Positions 1 to 7,800 of a stretch of 12,259 bases of DNA are shown piece by piece. The notes under the pieces were generated by a model, which was not told where the DNA came from, ran no database searches, and saw only the letters and a list, made by a program, of their open reading frames with translations. Made by a program: the position numbers and the translations under genes. Each line of letters opens with the position of its first letter. Positions within the stretch are counted from its first letter, which is position 1. Origin of the DNA: an uncultured Clostridia bacterium (GTDB taxonomy: Bacteria; Bacillota; Clostridia; Oscillospirales; Acutalibacteraceae); assembly GCA_946410005.1 (NCBI GenBank), contig CAMJYS010000013.1, positions 1-12,259 of the forward strand, written 5' to 3'.

Positions 1-47
1 GAGATTGATACGTGTGACTGGAGTTCAGACGTGTGCTCTTCCGATCT
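1..47 (+). other. Illumina index primer and TruSeq adapter (synthetic, not genomic)
   Basis: Bases 14-47 are identical to the 34-base TruSeq read-2 adapter, beginning GTGACTGGAG and ending CTTCCGATCT. Bases 1-5 (GAGAT) match the last bases of the P7 primer, and bases 6-13 (TGATACGT) sit exactly where the 8-base i7 index belongs. The order P7 end, index, adapter is therefore complete. Translated in the downstream frame it gives the peptide GVQTCALPI, which is a translation of the adapter. This stretch should be trimmed, and no residue encoded here belongs to the hemolysin III protein. Confidence 0.97.
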
Positions 48-94
48 ACCGGAATGCCCAGCATTTCTTCCATCTCATTGATGCGGATGGAGCC
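48..94 (-). other. Probable chimeric insert: foreign fragment resembling a CorC/HlyC C-terminal domain
   Basis: Directly after the adapter there is a short stretch richer in G and C than the rest of the window. Read on the minus strand it gives GSIRINEMEEMLGIP with codons such as GGC, ATC, CGC and CTG that the neighbouring genes rarely use. This resembles the 'dGs-r-idelne-lgi' stretch of the transporter-associated (CorC/HlyC) domain found in TlyC-like CBS proteins. On the plus strand the peptide it encodes does not look like the usual N-terminus of a hemolysin III protein, whose recognisable sequence begins at about base 95. The likely explanation is an adapter-ligated read from another molecule joined to the contig end. 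The stretch is too short to be certain. Confidence 0.45.
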
Positions 95-646
95 CTTGCT
101 ATTTTAGCAACAGTTTTATTGCTTATAAGAGTTCCGCATACTCTTAAAAATATATTGTGCGTTTCGATATACTGCTCGACTTTATTTATTTTGTATGTAA
201 TTTCAACACTGTATCATGCTCTTAAAATAAATAGGGCTAAAGCGGTTTTCAGAAAGTTTGATCATTGTTCGATATTTTTGCTTATTGCGGGAACGTATAC
301 GCCTGTTTGTCTTATGTATGTCAATAATACAATTTCTTGGATAATTCTTTCGTGCGTTTGGATAGTAGCTTTGATAGGTATTACACTAAATGCTGTAAAT
401 GTAAATAAGTTTTCTAAAATATCTCTTGCTTGTTACATAATTATGGGTTGGAGTGCAATATTTATGGCAAAACCCGTTATTGAAAGCTTATCTGAATATC
501 AATTGTATCAGTTGTTAGCCGGCGGAATATTTTACACTGTCGGAGCAGTTCTTTATGTAGTTGGCAAAAAAGTTAAATATATGCATTCTGTCTGGCACCT
601 ATTTGTTTTAGCAGGAAGTATATGCCACTTTATGATATTTTATTAA
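50..646 (+). CDS. trhA: Hemolysin III / TrhA family membrane protein, 5'-truncated
   Basis: This is the C-terminal part of a PAQR-superfamily, seven-helix membrane protein (hemolysin III, TrhA, YqfA group). The trustworthy sequence starts around base 95 (LAILATVLLL, the first helix). Family hallmarks follow in order: an STLYHAL segment with the conserved Ser (203-205) and His (215-217), FDH before a helix (260-265), GTYTP, and a last helix with HSVWH (584-598), which supplies the two C-terminal histidines of the presumed metal site. The remaining sequence is hydrophobic helices with short loops, ending in a TAA stop. The true start codon is lost, because the upstream open frame is adapter (1-47) plus a doubtful insert (48-94). 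The biochemical function of bacterial members is not settled; some are implicated in membrane-lipid homeostasis. Family assignment is firm, function is not. Confidence 0.85.
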   Translation, partial: RNAQHFFHLIDADGALAILATVLLLIRVPHTLKNILCVSIYCSTLFILYVISTLYHALKINRAKAVFRKFDHCSIFLLIAGTYTPVCLMYVNNTISWIILSCVWIVALIGITLNAVNVNKFSKISLACYIIMGWSAIFMAKPVIESLSEYQLYQLLAGGIFYTVGAVLYVVGKKVKYMHSVWHLFVLAGSICHFMIFY

Positions 647-650
647 TTTA

Positions 651-947
651 TTATTTCCAACCTTTAGCGATTATTGGTAACCACCAAAATCGCTTTTTTC
701 GTCGGCAAGATGGGTGGTATTTCACTAATATGGTATCTTCACCCACAACTTCTATATTTTCCCATTTAATTACGATATCTTCTTCTCTTCCAAAAATTCC
801 AAAACACTTTAGTCTTCCGTAAACTATTATTGCTACTAATCTTGCACATTTCATATCTACTTCGACATCATTAACACATCCTATTCTACAGCCGTCTTCT
901 ACATTTATCACTTCTTTATTTTTCATATCTACTATTCTACAGTTCAT
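651..947 (-). CDS. YlmC/YmxH family PRC-barrel sporulation protein
   Basis: This 98-residue protein has the pattern of the YlmC/YmxH family: a short PRC-barrel with KEVINVEDGCRIG near residues 11-23, a DVEVDM segment, a strand with ARLVAIIV, a glycine-phenylalanine turn (FGIFGREEDIVI) and a closing WENIEVVGEDTILV. In Clostridia and Bacilli these proteins are annotated as sporulation-related; their molecular role is unknown. The ATG start has AAGGAG seven bases upstream (955-960). The fold is complete by about residue 77. The tail (HPSCRRKKRFWWLPIIAKGWK in two parts: HPSCRRKKRF then WWLPIIAKGWK) is longer than I expect for the family, and its codons coincide with the terminator of the convergent hemolysin gene, so it may have grown to accommodate that hairpin. 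The two stop codons are only 4 bases apart. I did not find a convincing promoter for this gene. Confidence 0.85.
   Translation of the reverse strand: MNCRIVDMKNKEVINVEDGCRIGCVNDVEVDMKCARLVAIIVYGRLKCFGIFGREEDIVIKWENIEVVGEDTILVKYHPSCRRKKRFWWLPIIAKGWK
667..699 (+). terminator. Intrinsic terminator of the hemolysin III gene, inside the opposing ylmC-like gene
   Basis: GCGAT (667-671) pairs with ATCGC (689-693) and TTGGT (674-678) pairs with ACCAA (683-687), with a two-base against one-base bulge between the stems and an AACC loop. Six T follow immediately (694-699). On the plus strand this is a rho-independent terminator 20 bases past the hemolysin III stop. The other strand has no T-run after the hairpin, so it should act in one direction only. 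The sequence also encodes residues near the C-terminus of the minus-strand gene. Confidence 0.8.
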
Positions 948-972
948 TTTTTCACTCCTTAAACAGAATAAT

Positions 973-1000
973 TTGACTTAAATTAGCAAATATCTATAAT
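973..1000 (+). promoter_or_regulatory. Sigma-A-like promoter of the P-type ATPase gene
   Basis: TTGACT (973-978) and TATAAT (995-1000) are separated by 16 bases, one short of the ideal. Transcription would begin near 1007, about 40 bases before the ATG. A second TATAAT at 1005-1010 has no matching -35 box. The site lies in the divergent space between the ylmC-like gene and the ATPase gene. Confidence 0.65.
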
Positions 1001-1047
1001 TATTTATAATTACAGTTGTATATTTTGTAGGGAGGATTAATACAAAA

Positions 1048-3423
1048 ATGGAAGACAAATGTGTAAAAAATATAGTAAGATTTAATCCTAAAAATAATTT
1101 TGGTCTTACAAGAGATGAAGTTAAAAAGCGTATAAAAGAAAATTTGGTTAATGTAGATAAAACTAATGCTACAAAATCAAACAGGGAAATAATTTTCGGG
1201 AATTTATTTACACTTTTTAACTTTATAAATTTTATTCTTGCAATAGCAATTTTATGTGTTGGTTCATATAGAAATCTTTTATTCATGGGAGTAGTTGTAT
1301 GTAATTGCGTAATAGGTATAGCTCAAGAAATTAGAGCTAAGATTACTGTAGAGCGATTGAATTTGATTTCTTCCAATAATGCAAAAGTTATACGAGATGG
1401 AAAAAAGGGTAAAATAAAAATCGATAAGCTTGTTCTTGACGATATAATTTTTTACGAAAGCGGTAATCAAATTGTATCAGATGCAATAGTGACTGAGGGA
1501 AAGTGCGAGGTAAATGAATCTCTTTTAACCGGTGAATCGGATTTAATTTTAAAAAAGCCGGGAGATATGTTACTATCCGGAAGTTATATTGTAAGCGGGA
1601 AATGTACTGCGAAAGTTGAACATGTCGGTGAAAGTAATTATGCATCAACTCTTTTGAAGGGTTCTAAGTATATAAAGAAAACGAAATCTGAAATAATGTT
1701 TACACTTGATAAAATTATCAAGATAATATCTGTAGCTATTTTACCTTTGGGAGCTATGCTTTTCTATAGACAGTTATTAGCTTCAAATTACGATTGGGGA
1801 AGTGCTGTAGTTAACACATCTGCAGCACTTACAGGTATGATACCGGAGGGACTTGTGTTACTTACAAGTACGGTTTTAGCAGTTGGTGTTTTGCGATTAT
1901 CAAAATATAAAGTTTTGGTTCAAGACTTATATTGTTTAGAAACTTTGGCGAGAGTAGATACTCTTTGTTTAGATAAAACAGGAACTATTACTGAGGGAAC
2001 ATTCGAGGTTTGCGATGTAATAGAAGAAAATGGTTTTGAAAAAAGTGATATAAAGTCCGCTTTAAATTTGCTTACATCGGCACTTAATGACAACAATGAA
2101 ACTTTTAAAGCATTAAAAAAAGCTTTTTCGTCTGAAAGTAGCGTTAAAGCTACTAAAGTAGTATCGTTTTCTTCTGAAAGAAAATGGTCAGGAGCTAGTT
2201 TTAAAGATAAAGGTAGTTTTATAATTGGTGCTGCTGAATTTATTTTCGGAAATAGTTCCAATTCTGTAGTTGAATCCGTAAAAAAATATTCAAAAGATTA
2301 CAGAGTTTTAACACTGGCATGTTCTGATTATGAATTTGACATTAATGACAATTTGCCAAATTCATTGCAACTTATGGGATTTATTTTGATAAAAGATAAG
2401 ATTAGGAATAATGCGGAAAGAACGTTGAAATTTTTTAAAAATCAGGGCGTTGATATAAAAGTTATATCAGGCGATAATCCTGTAACGGTTTCTAAAATAG
2501 CCGAAAGAGTAAAGCTTGATAATTTTGATAAATATGTTGATGCAACAACTTTAAAAACTGACAAAGATATAGAAGATGCTGTAAAAAAATATACGGTATT
2601 TGGTAGAGTTACTCCAAATCAGAAGCAAAAATTAATAAAATGTATAAAAAAAGGTGGCCATATTGTTTCTATGGTAGGAGATGGTGTAAATGATGTTTTG
2701 GCTATGAAAGAGTCGGATTGCAGTGTCGCAATGGCAAGCGGTAGTGAAATTGCAAGAAACATATCGCATTTAGTGCTTTTGAATTCTGATTTTTCTTCTA
2801 TGCCAAGGGCCGTGGCAGAAGGGAGAAGGGCTATAAATAATATTCAAAGGTCATCATCTCTATATATAACTAAGACTATATATTCATTTTTATTGTCACT
2901 AATATTTATGTTAATCTCGGTTCCTTATCCATTTATTCCTATACAAATGACACTTATAAGCGCAATTACTATCGGAATCCCGTCGTTTATCTTAGCGCTT
3001 GAACCTAATAGGGAACGGATACAAGGCAATTTGTTCAAAAATATAGTGAAAAAATCCGTTCCAGCGGCTTTAACGGTTGTTTGTGTGCTTATGGTTTGTG
3101 TAGGGATGTATGTATTTTTGAATATTTCTGAATATAGATATTCATTGTTTACAGTGTTTTTAACATCATTCATAGGAATAATGCTTATATATAATATTTC
3201 TCTCCCGCTAAACAAACTAAGAAAATCAATTGTTTGGCTTGTAAGTGTGCTACTCTTAGTAGGTATAACAAAGTTTAGATATTTGCTTGAATTAGAAGCG
3301 TTTAATATTGTGAATGTAGCGACGATATTATTCATGATGCTCGTTTCGTATTTGCTTTATAGACAATTCTTGCGAATGAACTTAGAAAAATACTCAAAAA
3401 TATTTTCAAACAAAAAAGCCTAG
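1048..3423 (+). CDS. CtpE-like P-type cation-transporting ATPase
   Basis: This 791-residue ATP-driven cation pump is complete. The actuator domain carries TGES at 161-164. The ion-site helix has MIPEGLVLLTS (264-274), and the phosphorylation motif LDKTGTITEG places the acceptor Asp at 309. The nucleotide domain has KWSGASF (379-385), and the hinge has SGDNP (474-478) and VGDGVND (543-549). Hydrophobic helices occur at about 52-90, 223-240, 255-285 and in a cluster from 610 to 785. There are no N-terminal metal-binding CxxC modules and no CPC motif, so it is not a heavy-metal (P1B) pump. PEGLVLL instead of PEGLP, followed by VQDLYCLETLARVDTLCLDKTG (in parts), is the pattern of mycobacterial CtpE, which has been linked to calcium uptake. 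Calcium as the substrate here is inference. GGGAGG (1030-1035) precedes the ATG by 12 bases. The stop codon lies within the terminator hairpin. Confidence 0.9.
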   Translation: MEDKCVKNIVRFNPKNNFGLTRDEVKKRIKENLVNVDKTNATKSNREIIFGNLFTLFNFINFILAIAILCVGSYRNLLFMGVVVCNCVIGIAQEIRAKITVERLNLISSNNAKVIRDGKKGKIKIDKLVLDDIIFYESGNQIVSDAIVTEGKCEVNESLLTGESDLILKKPGDMLLSGSYIVSGKCTAKVEHVGESNYASTLLKGSKYIKKTKSEIMFTLDKIIKIISVAILPLGAMLFYRQLLASNYDWGSAVVNTSAALTGMIPEGLVLLTSTVLAVGVLRLSKYKVLVQDLYCLETLARVDTLCLDKTGTITEGTFEVCDVIEENGFEKSDIKSALNLLTSALNDNNETFKALKKAFSSESSVKATKVVSFSSERKWSGASFKDKGSFIIGAAEFIFGNSSNSVVESVKKYSKDYRVLTLACSDYEFDINDNLPNSLQLMGFILIKDKIRNNAERTLKFFKNQGVDIKVISGDNPVTVSKIAERVKLDNFDKYVDATTLKTDKDIEDAVKKYTVFGRVTPNQKQKLIKCIKKGGHIVSMVGDGVNDVLAMKESDCSVAMASGSEIARNISHLVLLNSDFSSMPRAVAEGRRAINNIQRSSSLYITKTIYSFLLSLIFMLISVPYPFIPIQMTLISAITIGIPSFILALEPNRERIQGNLFKNIVKKSVPAALTVVCVLMVCVGMYVFLNISEYRYSLFTVFLTSFIGIMLIYNISLPLNKLRKSIVWLVSVLLLVGITKFRYLLELEAFNIVNVATILFMMLVSYLLYRQFLRMNLEKYSKIFSNKKA

Positions 3424-3446
3424 CTTATTAAAAGCTAGACTTTTTA
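3412..3446. terminator. Bidirectional intrinsic terminator between the ATPase gene and yajC
   Basis: CTAGCTT (3420-3426) pairs with AAGCTAG (3432-3438) around a five-base loop. AAAAAA (3412-3417) lies before the stem and TTTTT (3441-3445) after it, so each strand has a hairpin followed by a T-run. This serves the plus-strand ATPase and the minus-strand yajC. The ATPase stop codon TAG (3421-3423) is part of the left stem arm. Confidence 0.88.
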
Positions 3447-3458
3447 AATAGATCCAAA

Positions 3459-3761
3459 TTATTTATTTTCCCCGAAAACCTGAGCTATTGCCCATTTTTG
3501 AATTTTCAATTTGTTTGATGAAGATTCGATAACTAATGTTTCGCCGTCATTTTTTACGCTAATTACTTTTCCAACAATTCCGCCGATTGTTACGATTTCA
3601 TCGCCAATTTTAACGTTTTGGCGCATTTCATCTTCTTGTTTTTTCTTTTTTTGTTGTGGTCTAAATAAGAAAAAGTACATGCCACCAATTATAACAGCAT
3701 ATATTGCTAATGTGCTGAATAAATCGCCCATAGCTTTTGAACCCGAAAACATATTTTGCAT
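3459..3761 (-). CDS. yajC: Sec translocase accessory subunit YajC
   Basis: This small single-span membrane protein is associated with SecDF and the SecYEG translocon. A short N-terminus is followed by one transmembrane helix (LFSTLAIYAVIIGGMYFFLF), then the family hallmark RPQQKKKKQ at the cytoplasmic face. A small soluble domain follows with IGDEIVTIGGIVGKV and a hydrophobic ending (KLKIQKWAIAQV). I chose the ATG at 3761, giving 100 residues. The open frame extends to a GTG at 3773, but that codon shares its first G with the AGGAG Shine-Dalgarno (3773-3777), so it cannot be used with it; the ATG lies 11 bases downstream. secD and secF are not in the window, so yajC is separated from them here or they lie elsewhere. 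It is transcribed from its own promoter (3833-3862) and ends at the shared terminator. Confidence 0.95.
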   Translation of the reverse strand: MQNMFSGSKAMGDLFSTLAIYAVIIGGMYFFLFRPQQKKKKQEDEMRQNVKIGDEIVTIGGIVGKVISVKNDGETLVIESSSNKLKIQKWAIAQVFGENK

Positions 3762-3793
3762 AATACCAAACACTCCTAAATCTTAAAAAGTTT

Positions 3794-3822
3794 GTGCGTA
3801 AACAAAGTTAATTTATACGCAC
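3794..3822 (-). repeat. Inverted repeat in the yajC 5' leader
   Basis: GTGCGTA (3794-3800) and TACGCAC (3816-3822) are perfect 7-base arms around a 15-base AT-rich loop. The repeat lies between the yajC promoter and its ribosome binding site, so it would form a small hairpin near the 5' end of the mRNA. No T-run follows, so it is not a terminator. It could protect the 5' end or be an operator; nothing in the sequence decides between these. Confidence 0.4.
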
Positions 3823-3832
3823 TGCTCAGACT

Positions 3833-3862
3833 AGTATATCATGATTTGAATTTGATTGTAAA
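3833..3862 (-). promoter_or_regulatory. Sigma-A-like promoter of yajC
   Basis: On the minus strand TTTACA (3862-3857) and TATACT (3838-3833) are 18 bases apart. The -35 box begins 11 bases beyond the stop codon of the upstream exported protein. No terminator separates the two genes, so read-through from that gene is also possible. Confidence 0.6.
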
Positions 3863-3872
3863 TAATTTTACA

Positions 3873-4553
3873 TCAATAAATTTCTTCGACGAATACTTCC
3901 ATTAATTCTTTAAATGAGCTGAATTTTTTAAACGATGGTATGCTTTTATCATTTAATGTCGATGCAGCTTCGCTAAACGCATCAATTCTTCTAGATCTTT
4001 GTTTTTGGTATTCCTTTTTTTCGTCTATAAATTTTTTTATATATGAAATTAACGAGTCTCTATCACGTGGAAATTTAAATATGTTAGTTGAATGTATTTT
4101 ATCTAGTAATTCATACTCTTCAAGTGAATAATCATAAGATTCTGTTTCGAATAGTTCTAGACGAAATGTATCGGAATCTCTTCCCATAATTTCGTATATT
4201 TTACAATCAAAATCATCTTTTTTGTTACCATTAAACCCGATTATAGAAATGTTTTTATGACGAATGGTATCAATATTTTTGCATAGAGATTCTGTTGCGG
4301 ATTTAAGTTGAGTGTAAAGAGTTTTTTCGGATTGTAAATTCAAACAGATAAAAATCAAATCAGCATATTTAATTGTTTGTTCGTCTAATGATTTTGAAAA
4401 TTCTTTTATTTCGGAAGATAAAGCTATGGTGTCGCATTCTGTGTTATTAAATAGAATTATGTCGTAAGCTTTTGAATTTTGAAGCATAAATAAAAATGCT
4501 AGAACGAAAAAGAAAATTATTTTTTTGAAACAAATAATAATATTATTAAACAC
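3873..4553 (-). CDS. Unrecognised protein with N-terminal signal peptide or membrane anchor
   Basis: I do not recognise a family. The N-terminus has a lysine pair, the hydrophobic run IIFFFVLAFLFML and then QNSKAYD, which fits a type I signal peptide cleaved after SKA. The mature part (about 195 residues) starts with a beta-like strand (YDIILFNN), then ADLIFICLNLQSEKT, a helix, ISIIGFNGNKKDD, and ends with a charged, probably coiled helix (SYIKKFIDEKKEYQKQRSRR) and a short acidic tail. The alternation of strands and helices and the NKKD segment recall the second half of a GTPase fold, but no P-loop is present, so nucleotide binding is not supported. I chose GTG at 4553, giving 226 residues: AAAAGGAG (4563-4570) directly abuts the ATG at 4562 with no spacer, while the GTG is 9 bases away. 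It has its own promoter upstream. Confidence 0.6.
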   Translation of the reverse strand: MFNNIIICFKKIIFFFVLAFLFMLQNSKAYDIILFNNTECDTIALSSEIKEFSKSLDEQTIKYADLIFICLNLQSEKTLYTQLKSATESLCKNIDTIRHKNISIIGFNGNKKDDFDCKIYEIMGRDSDTFRLELFETESYDYSLEEYELLDKIHSTNIFKFPRDRDSLISYIKKFIDEKKEYQKQRSRRIDAFSEAASTLNDKSIPSFKKFSSFKELMEVFVEEIY

Positions 4554-4599
4554 ATAAACCATCTCCTTTTAAAGATTATAATTTGTTGTTACAAATATT

Positions 4600-4628
4600 A
4601 TGATATCAAACATCAGATTTATTTTCAA
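4600..4628 (-). promoter_or_regulatory. Sigma-A-like promoter of the exported protein gene
   Basis: On the minus strand TTGAAA (4628-4623) and TATCAT (4605-4600) are exactly 17 bases apart. ATTTGT-TGTT-ACAAAT, a short inverted repeat at about 4581-4596, lies over the expected start point and could be an operator, though it is too short to weigh much. The rest of the 4629-4758 space is AT-rich and holds no gene I can support. Confidence 0.55.
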
Positions 4629-4758
4629 TATTATTTTGTTGCTTTATCACAAAAATATTTATATCAGTTAGGTTTTGTAAAAATTGGTGTGCGATTTTAT
4701 AGAAAGTTGATATGCAATATTAAATACTAAGCGTGTGATTTTATGGCGAAAAGTGAGC

Positions 4759-4804
4759 AAAAAATTGCCAGCATATTTGATTTTATCTATTAGCTGGCAA
4801 TTTT
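4759..4804 (-). terminator. Intrinsic terminator of the proS-nifJ operon
   Basis: AAAATTGCCAGC (4761-4772) pairs perfectly over 12 bases with GCTGGCAATTTT (4793-4804) around a 20-base loop. Read on the minus strand, the hairpin is followed by a run of T ending at 4759, a few bases after the nifJ stop. The loop is long for a terminator but the stem is strong. Confidence 0.85.
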
Positions 4805-4812
4805 AAATCTAT

Positions 4813-7800
4813 TTAATTTTTCAAAGATTTAAACCTCAATTCTGATTCAAGAAATTCACTCAGCGGTAATTTAGGCTCTTTATTGTCAACTGATAATGGT
4901 TCAGGATTGTTCGGATTATATCGTAATAAATTCCAGTAGCCCGATTCGACTGCTTGTTTTGCTGAAAGCATGGAATTTTTCATTCCGCCTTTTATTCCGT
5001 GATTAATACAAGGAGAATAAGCGATTATTATTGACGGGCCGTCATAATTTTCAGCTTCATTAAAGGCTTTTAAGCATTGATTATAATCCGCTCCGAGTGC
5101 AACTTTTGCAACGTATACGTTTTTGTAACTCATAGCAATTGCCGCTAAATCTTTTTTAGGTGTTTTTTTGCCTGTTGAAGCAAATTGCGCTATAGCTCCC
5201 TTTGGGGTCGCTTTTGATGCTTGCCCTCCGGTATTAGAATATACTTCCGTATCAAAAACCAAAATATTAACATTTTCGCCGGATGCAATTACGTGATCGA
5301 GTCCTCCGAATCCTATGTCATATGCCCAACCATCTCCGCCGAATAACCATACTGATTTTTTAGAAATATCGTTTTTATTTTTCAACAAAAATTTAGATAT
5401 TTCTTTTTGTTCACCATTTTTTGGATTAAATTCATTTTCAAGATAATTTATTAATTTTTTAGACGCAACATCGTTTAATTTTGTATTACTAAAAGTATTT
5501 AAGTATTCATCGCAAAGTAAGTTTAAATTTTCTGAGTTCGATATTTCTTTCAATTTACAAATAGCGTTTTTGATTTTATTCCGCTTGAATTTTTGTGCCA
5601 GAACTATTCCGAATCCAAATTCAGCGTTGTCTTCAAATAAAGAGTTTTGCCACGCCGGACCTTTTCCATTATTGTCCGTTGTGTACGGAGAAGATGGGAA
5701 AGAGCCTCCCCAGATTGACGAACGACCTGTTGCATTTGCAATTATCATTTTATCTCCGAATAATTGAGTGGCCAGTTTTGCATATGGAGTTTCTCCACAA
5801 CCTGCACATGCTCCCGAAAATTCCAATAATGGTTTTTTGAATTGACTCCCTTTTACTGTTGTTTCTTTGAATTTTTCAAAAACCTCAGGTTTTTCACTCA
5901 ATTGTTGCGAATAATCAAATGAAATTTGTTCTTTCGATTCTTTTTCAATTGATGACATTTCAAGTGCTTTATTTTGTTTTAATCCGGGACATACTTTGGT
6001 GCAATTTTCGCAACCTGTGCAATCTTTAGGTGACACAGTAACGGAAAATTCCAAATCATTTACGCCCATCATTTTCTTGTGCTTGAAATTTTTGGGCGCT
6101 TTTAATAACTCATCATTATTTATAGCGTTAATTCGTATGCAGGCGTGCGGACAAACTAGTGAACAAAAGCCACATTGTATGCAGTTTTCCGGTATCCATT
6201 TCGGAACAAAACTTGCAGTGCTGCGCTTTTCAAAAGCGGCAGTTGCAATCGGAATAGTTCCGTCTACGCAATTTAAAAATGCTGATACACGTAAATCATC
6301 GCCATGCTTATTGTTTATAGGCGTTACGATATTTTTCATGAAATCTTGAAGATTTTTGTTTTCGGAAAAATTTTCATTGGCGTTTGAATTATCATTTTCG
6401 GAAATATTTTTCCAAGATTCGGGAATATTGATTTTTTTAATGGATTTCATACCTTTTTCAGCAGCAATATGGTTTAATTTTACGATTTGTTCGCCTTTTT
6501 TTGAGTATGTTTTAGTTACTGCGTCTTTTATTAAACTTAAAGCTTTTTCTTCGTCGATTATATTAGAAATTTTGAAAAATGCAGCTTGCAAAACAATGTT
6601 TATTCTTCCGCCTAAACCTATATTTCTGCTAATATCAGTAGCATTAACCGTATAAAAATTTATATTGTTCTGTGCAATATATTTTTTTATTTTATTTGGA
6701 AGAAGTTTCTCGATTTCGTTTTCATCCCAACTGCAATTTAAAAGAAAATTTCCGCCTGGTTTTATTTCATTAACTATGTTGTATTTGTAGATATATTCAG
6801 GGGTATGACAAGCAACAAAATTCGCTTTGTCTACATAGTAAGTCGATTTTATAGGTGAATTTGCAAATCTTAGATGAGAAATAGTTACTCCGCCGGATTT
6901 TTTTGAATCATACTGAAAAAATCCTTGCACATATTTTTCGGTGTTATCGCCGATTATTTTTATAGTATTTTTAGCCGCTCCAACAGTTCCGTCAGAGCCA
7001 ATTCCCCAAAATTTACACGAAAAATTATCGCTCGGAGCGGTTATTATTTCTTTTGATATTTTTAAAGAAAAATGTGTGACATCGTCGTTAATTCCTACTG
7101 TAAATCTTTTTTTAGGATTTTCTGAATCCATGTTTTCATATACAGAAAAAATTTGAGATGGAGTAGTGTTTTTAGAACTTAAACCATATCTGCCGGAAAA
7201 TAATTCGATTTTTCTATTCGATTTTTGAAGCGCAGCCAAAACATCTAAATATAGTGGTTCTCCAATAGAACCCGATTCTTTTGTGCGGTCTAAAATAGAA
7301 ATCTTTTTTACATTTTCAGGCAAAATTTTAAGTAAATATTCAGCAGAAAATGGTCTGTATAATCTTACTTTTACAAGACCGACTTTTTCGCTATTTAAGA
7401 GCATGTAATCAATAGTTTCTTCAATTGTTTCGCAAACTGAACCCATAGCGATTATAATTTTTTCAGCATCATTGGCTCCGTAATATTCAAATGGTTTATA
7501 TCTCGTGTTCGCTAAGCTATTTATTTTTTCCATATAAGAGTTAACAATATCCGGAACGCTGTCATAATATTTATTGCAAGCTTCACGATTTTGAAAATAC
7601 ACATCATCGTTTTGTGCGGTTCCACGCATTATAGGAGTTTCGGGATTTAATGCGTTTTTTCTGAATTTTTCTAATTCTTTGTAGTCGACTAAATTTTTTA
7701 TGTCGTCGTAATCCAAAAGTTCAATTTTTTGTATTTCATGTGAAGTTCTGAACCCATCGAAAAAATGTAAAAATGGCACATGACTTTTTATTGCGCTTAA

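Noticed and set aside
3762..3773. GTG start at 3773 for yajC
   Set aside because: Its first base is the last base of the AGGAG ribosome binding site, leaving no spacer. The ATG at 3761 is correctly spaced.
4688..4754. Imperfect direct repeat (TGCGATTTTAT / TGTGATTTTAT) between nifJ and the exported-protein gene
   Set aside because: Only about 11 bases match with mismatches, in AT-rich sequence, and there are no further copies in the space. Not distinguishable from chance.
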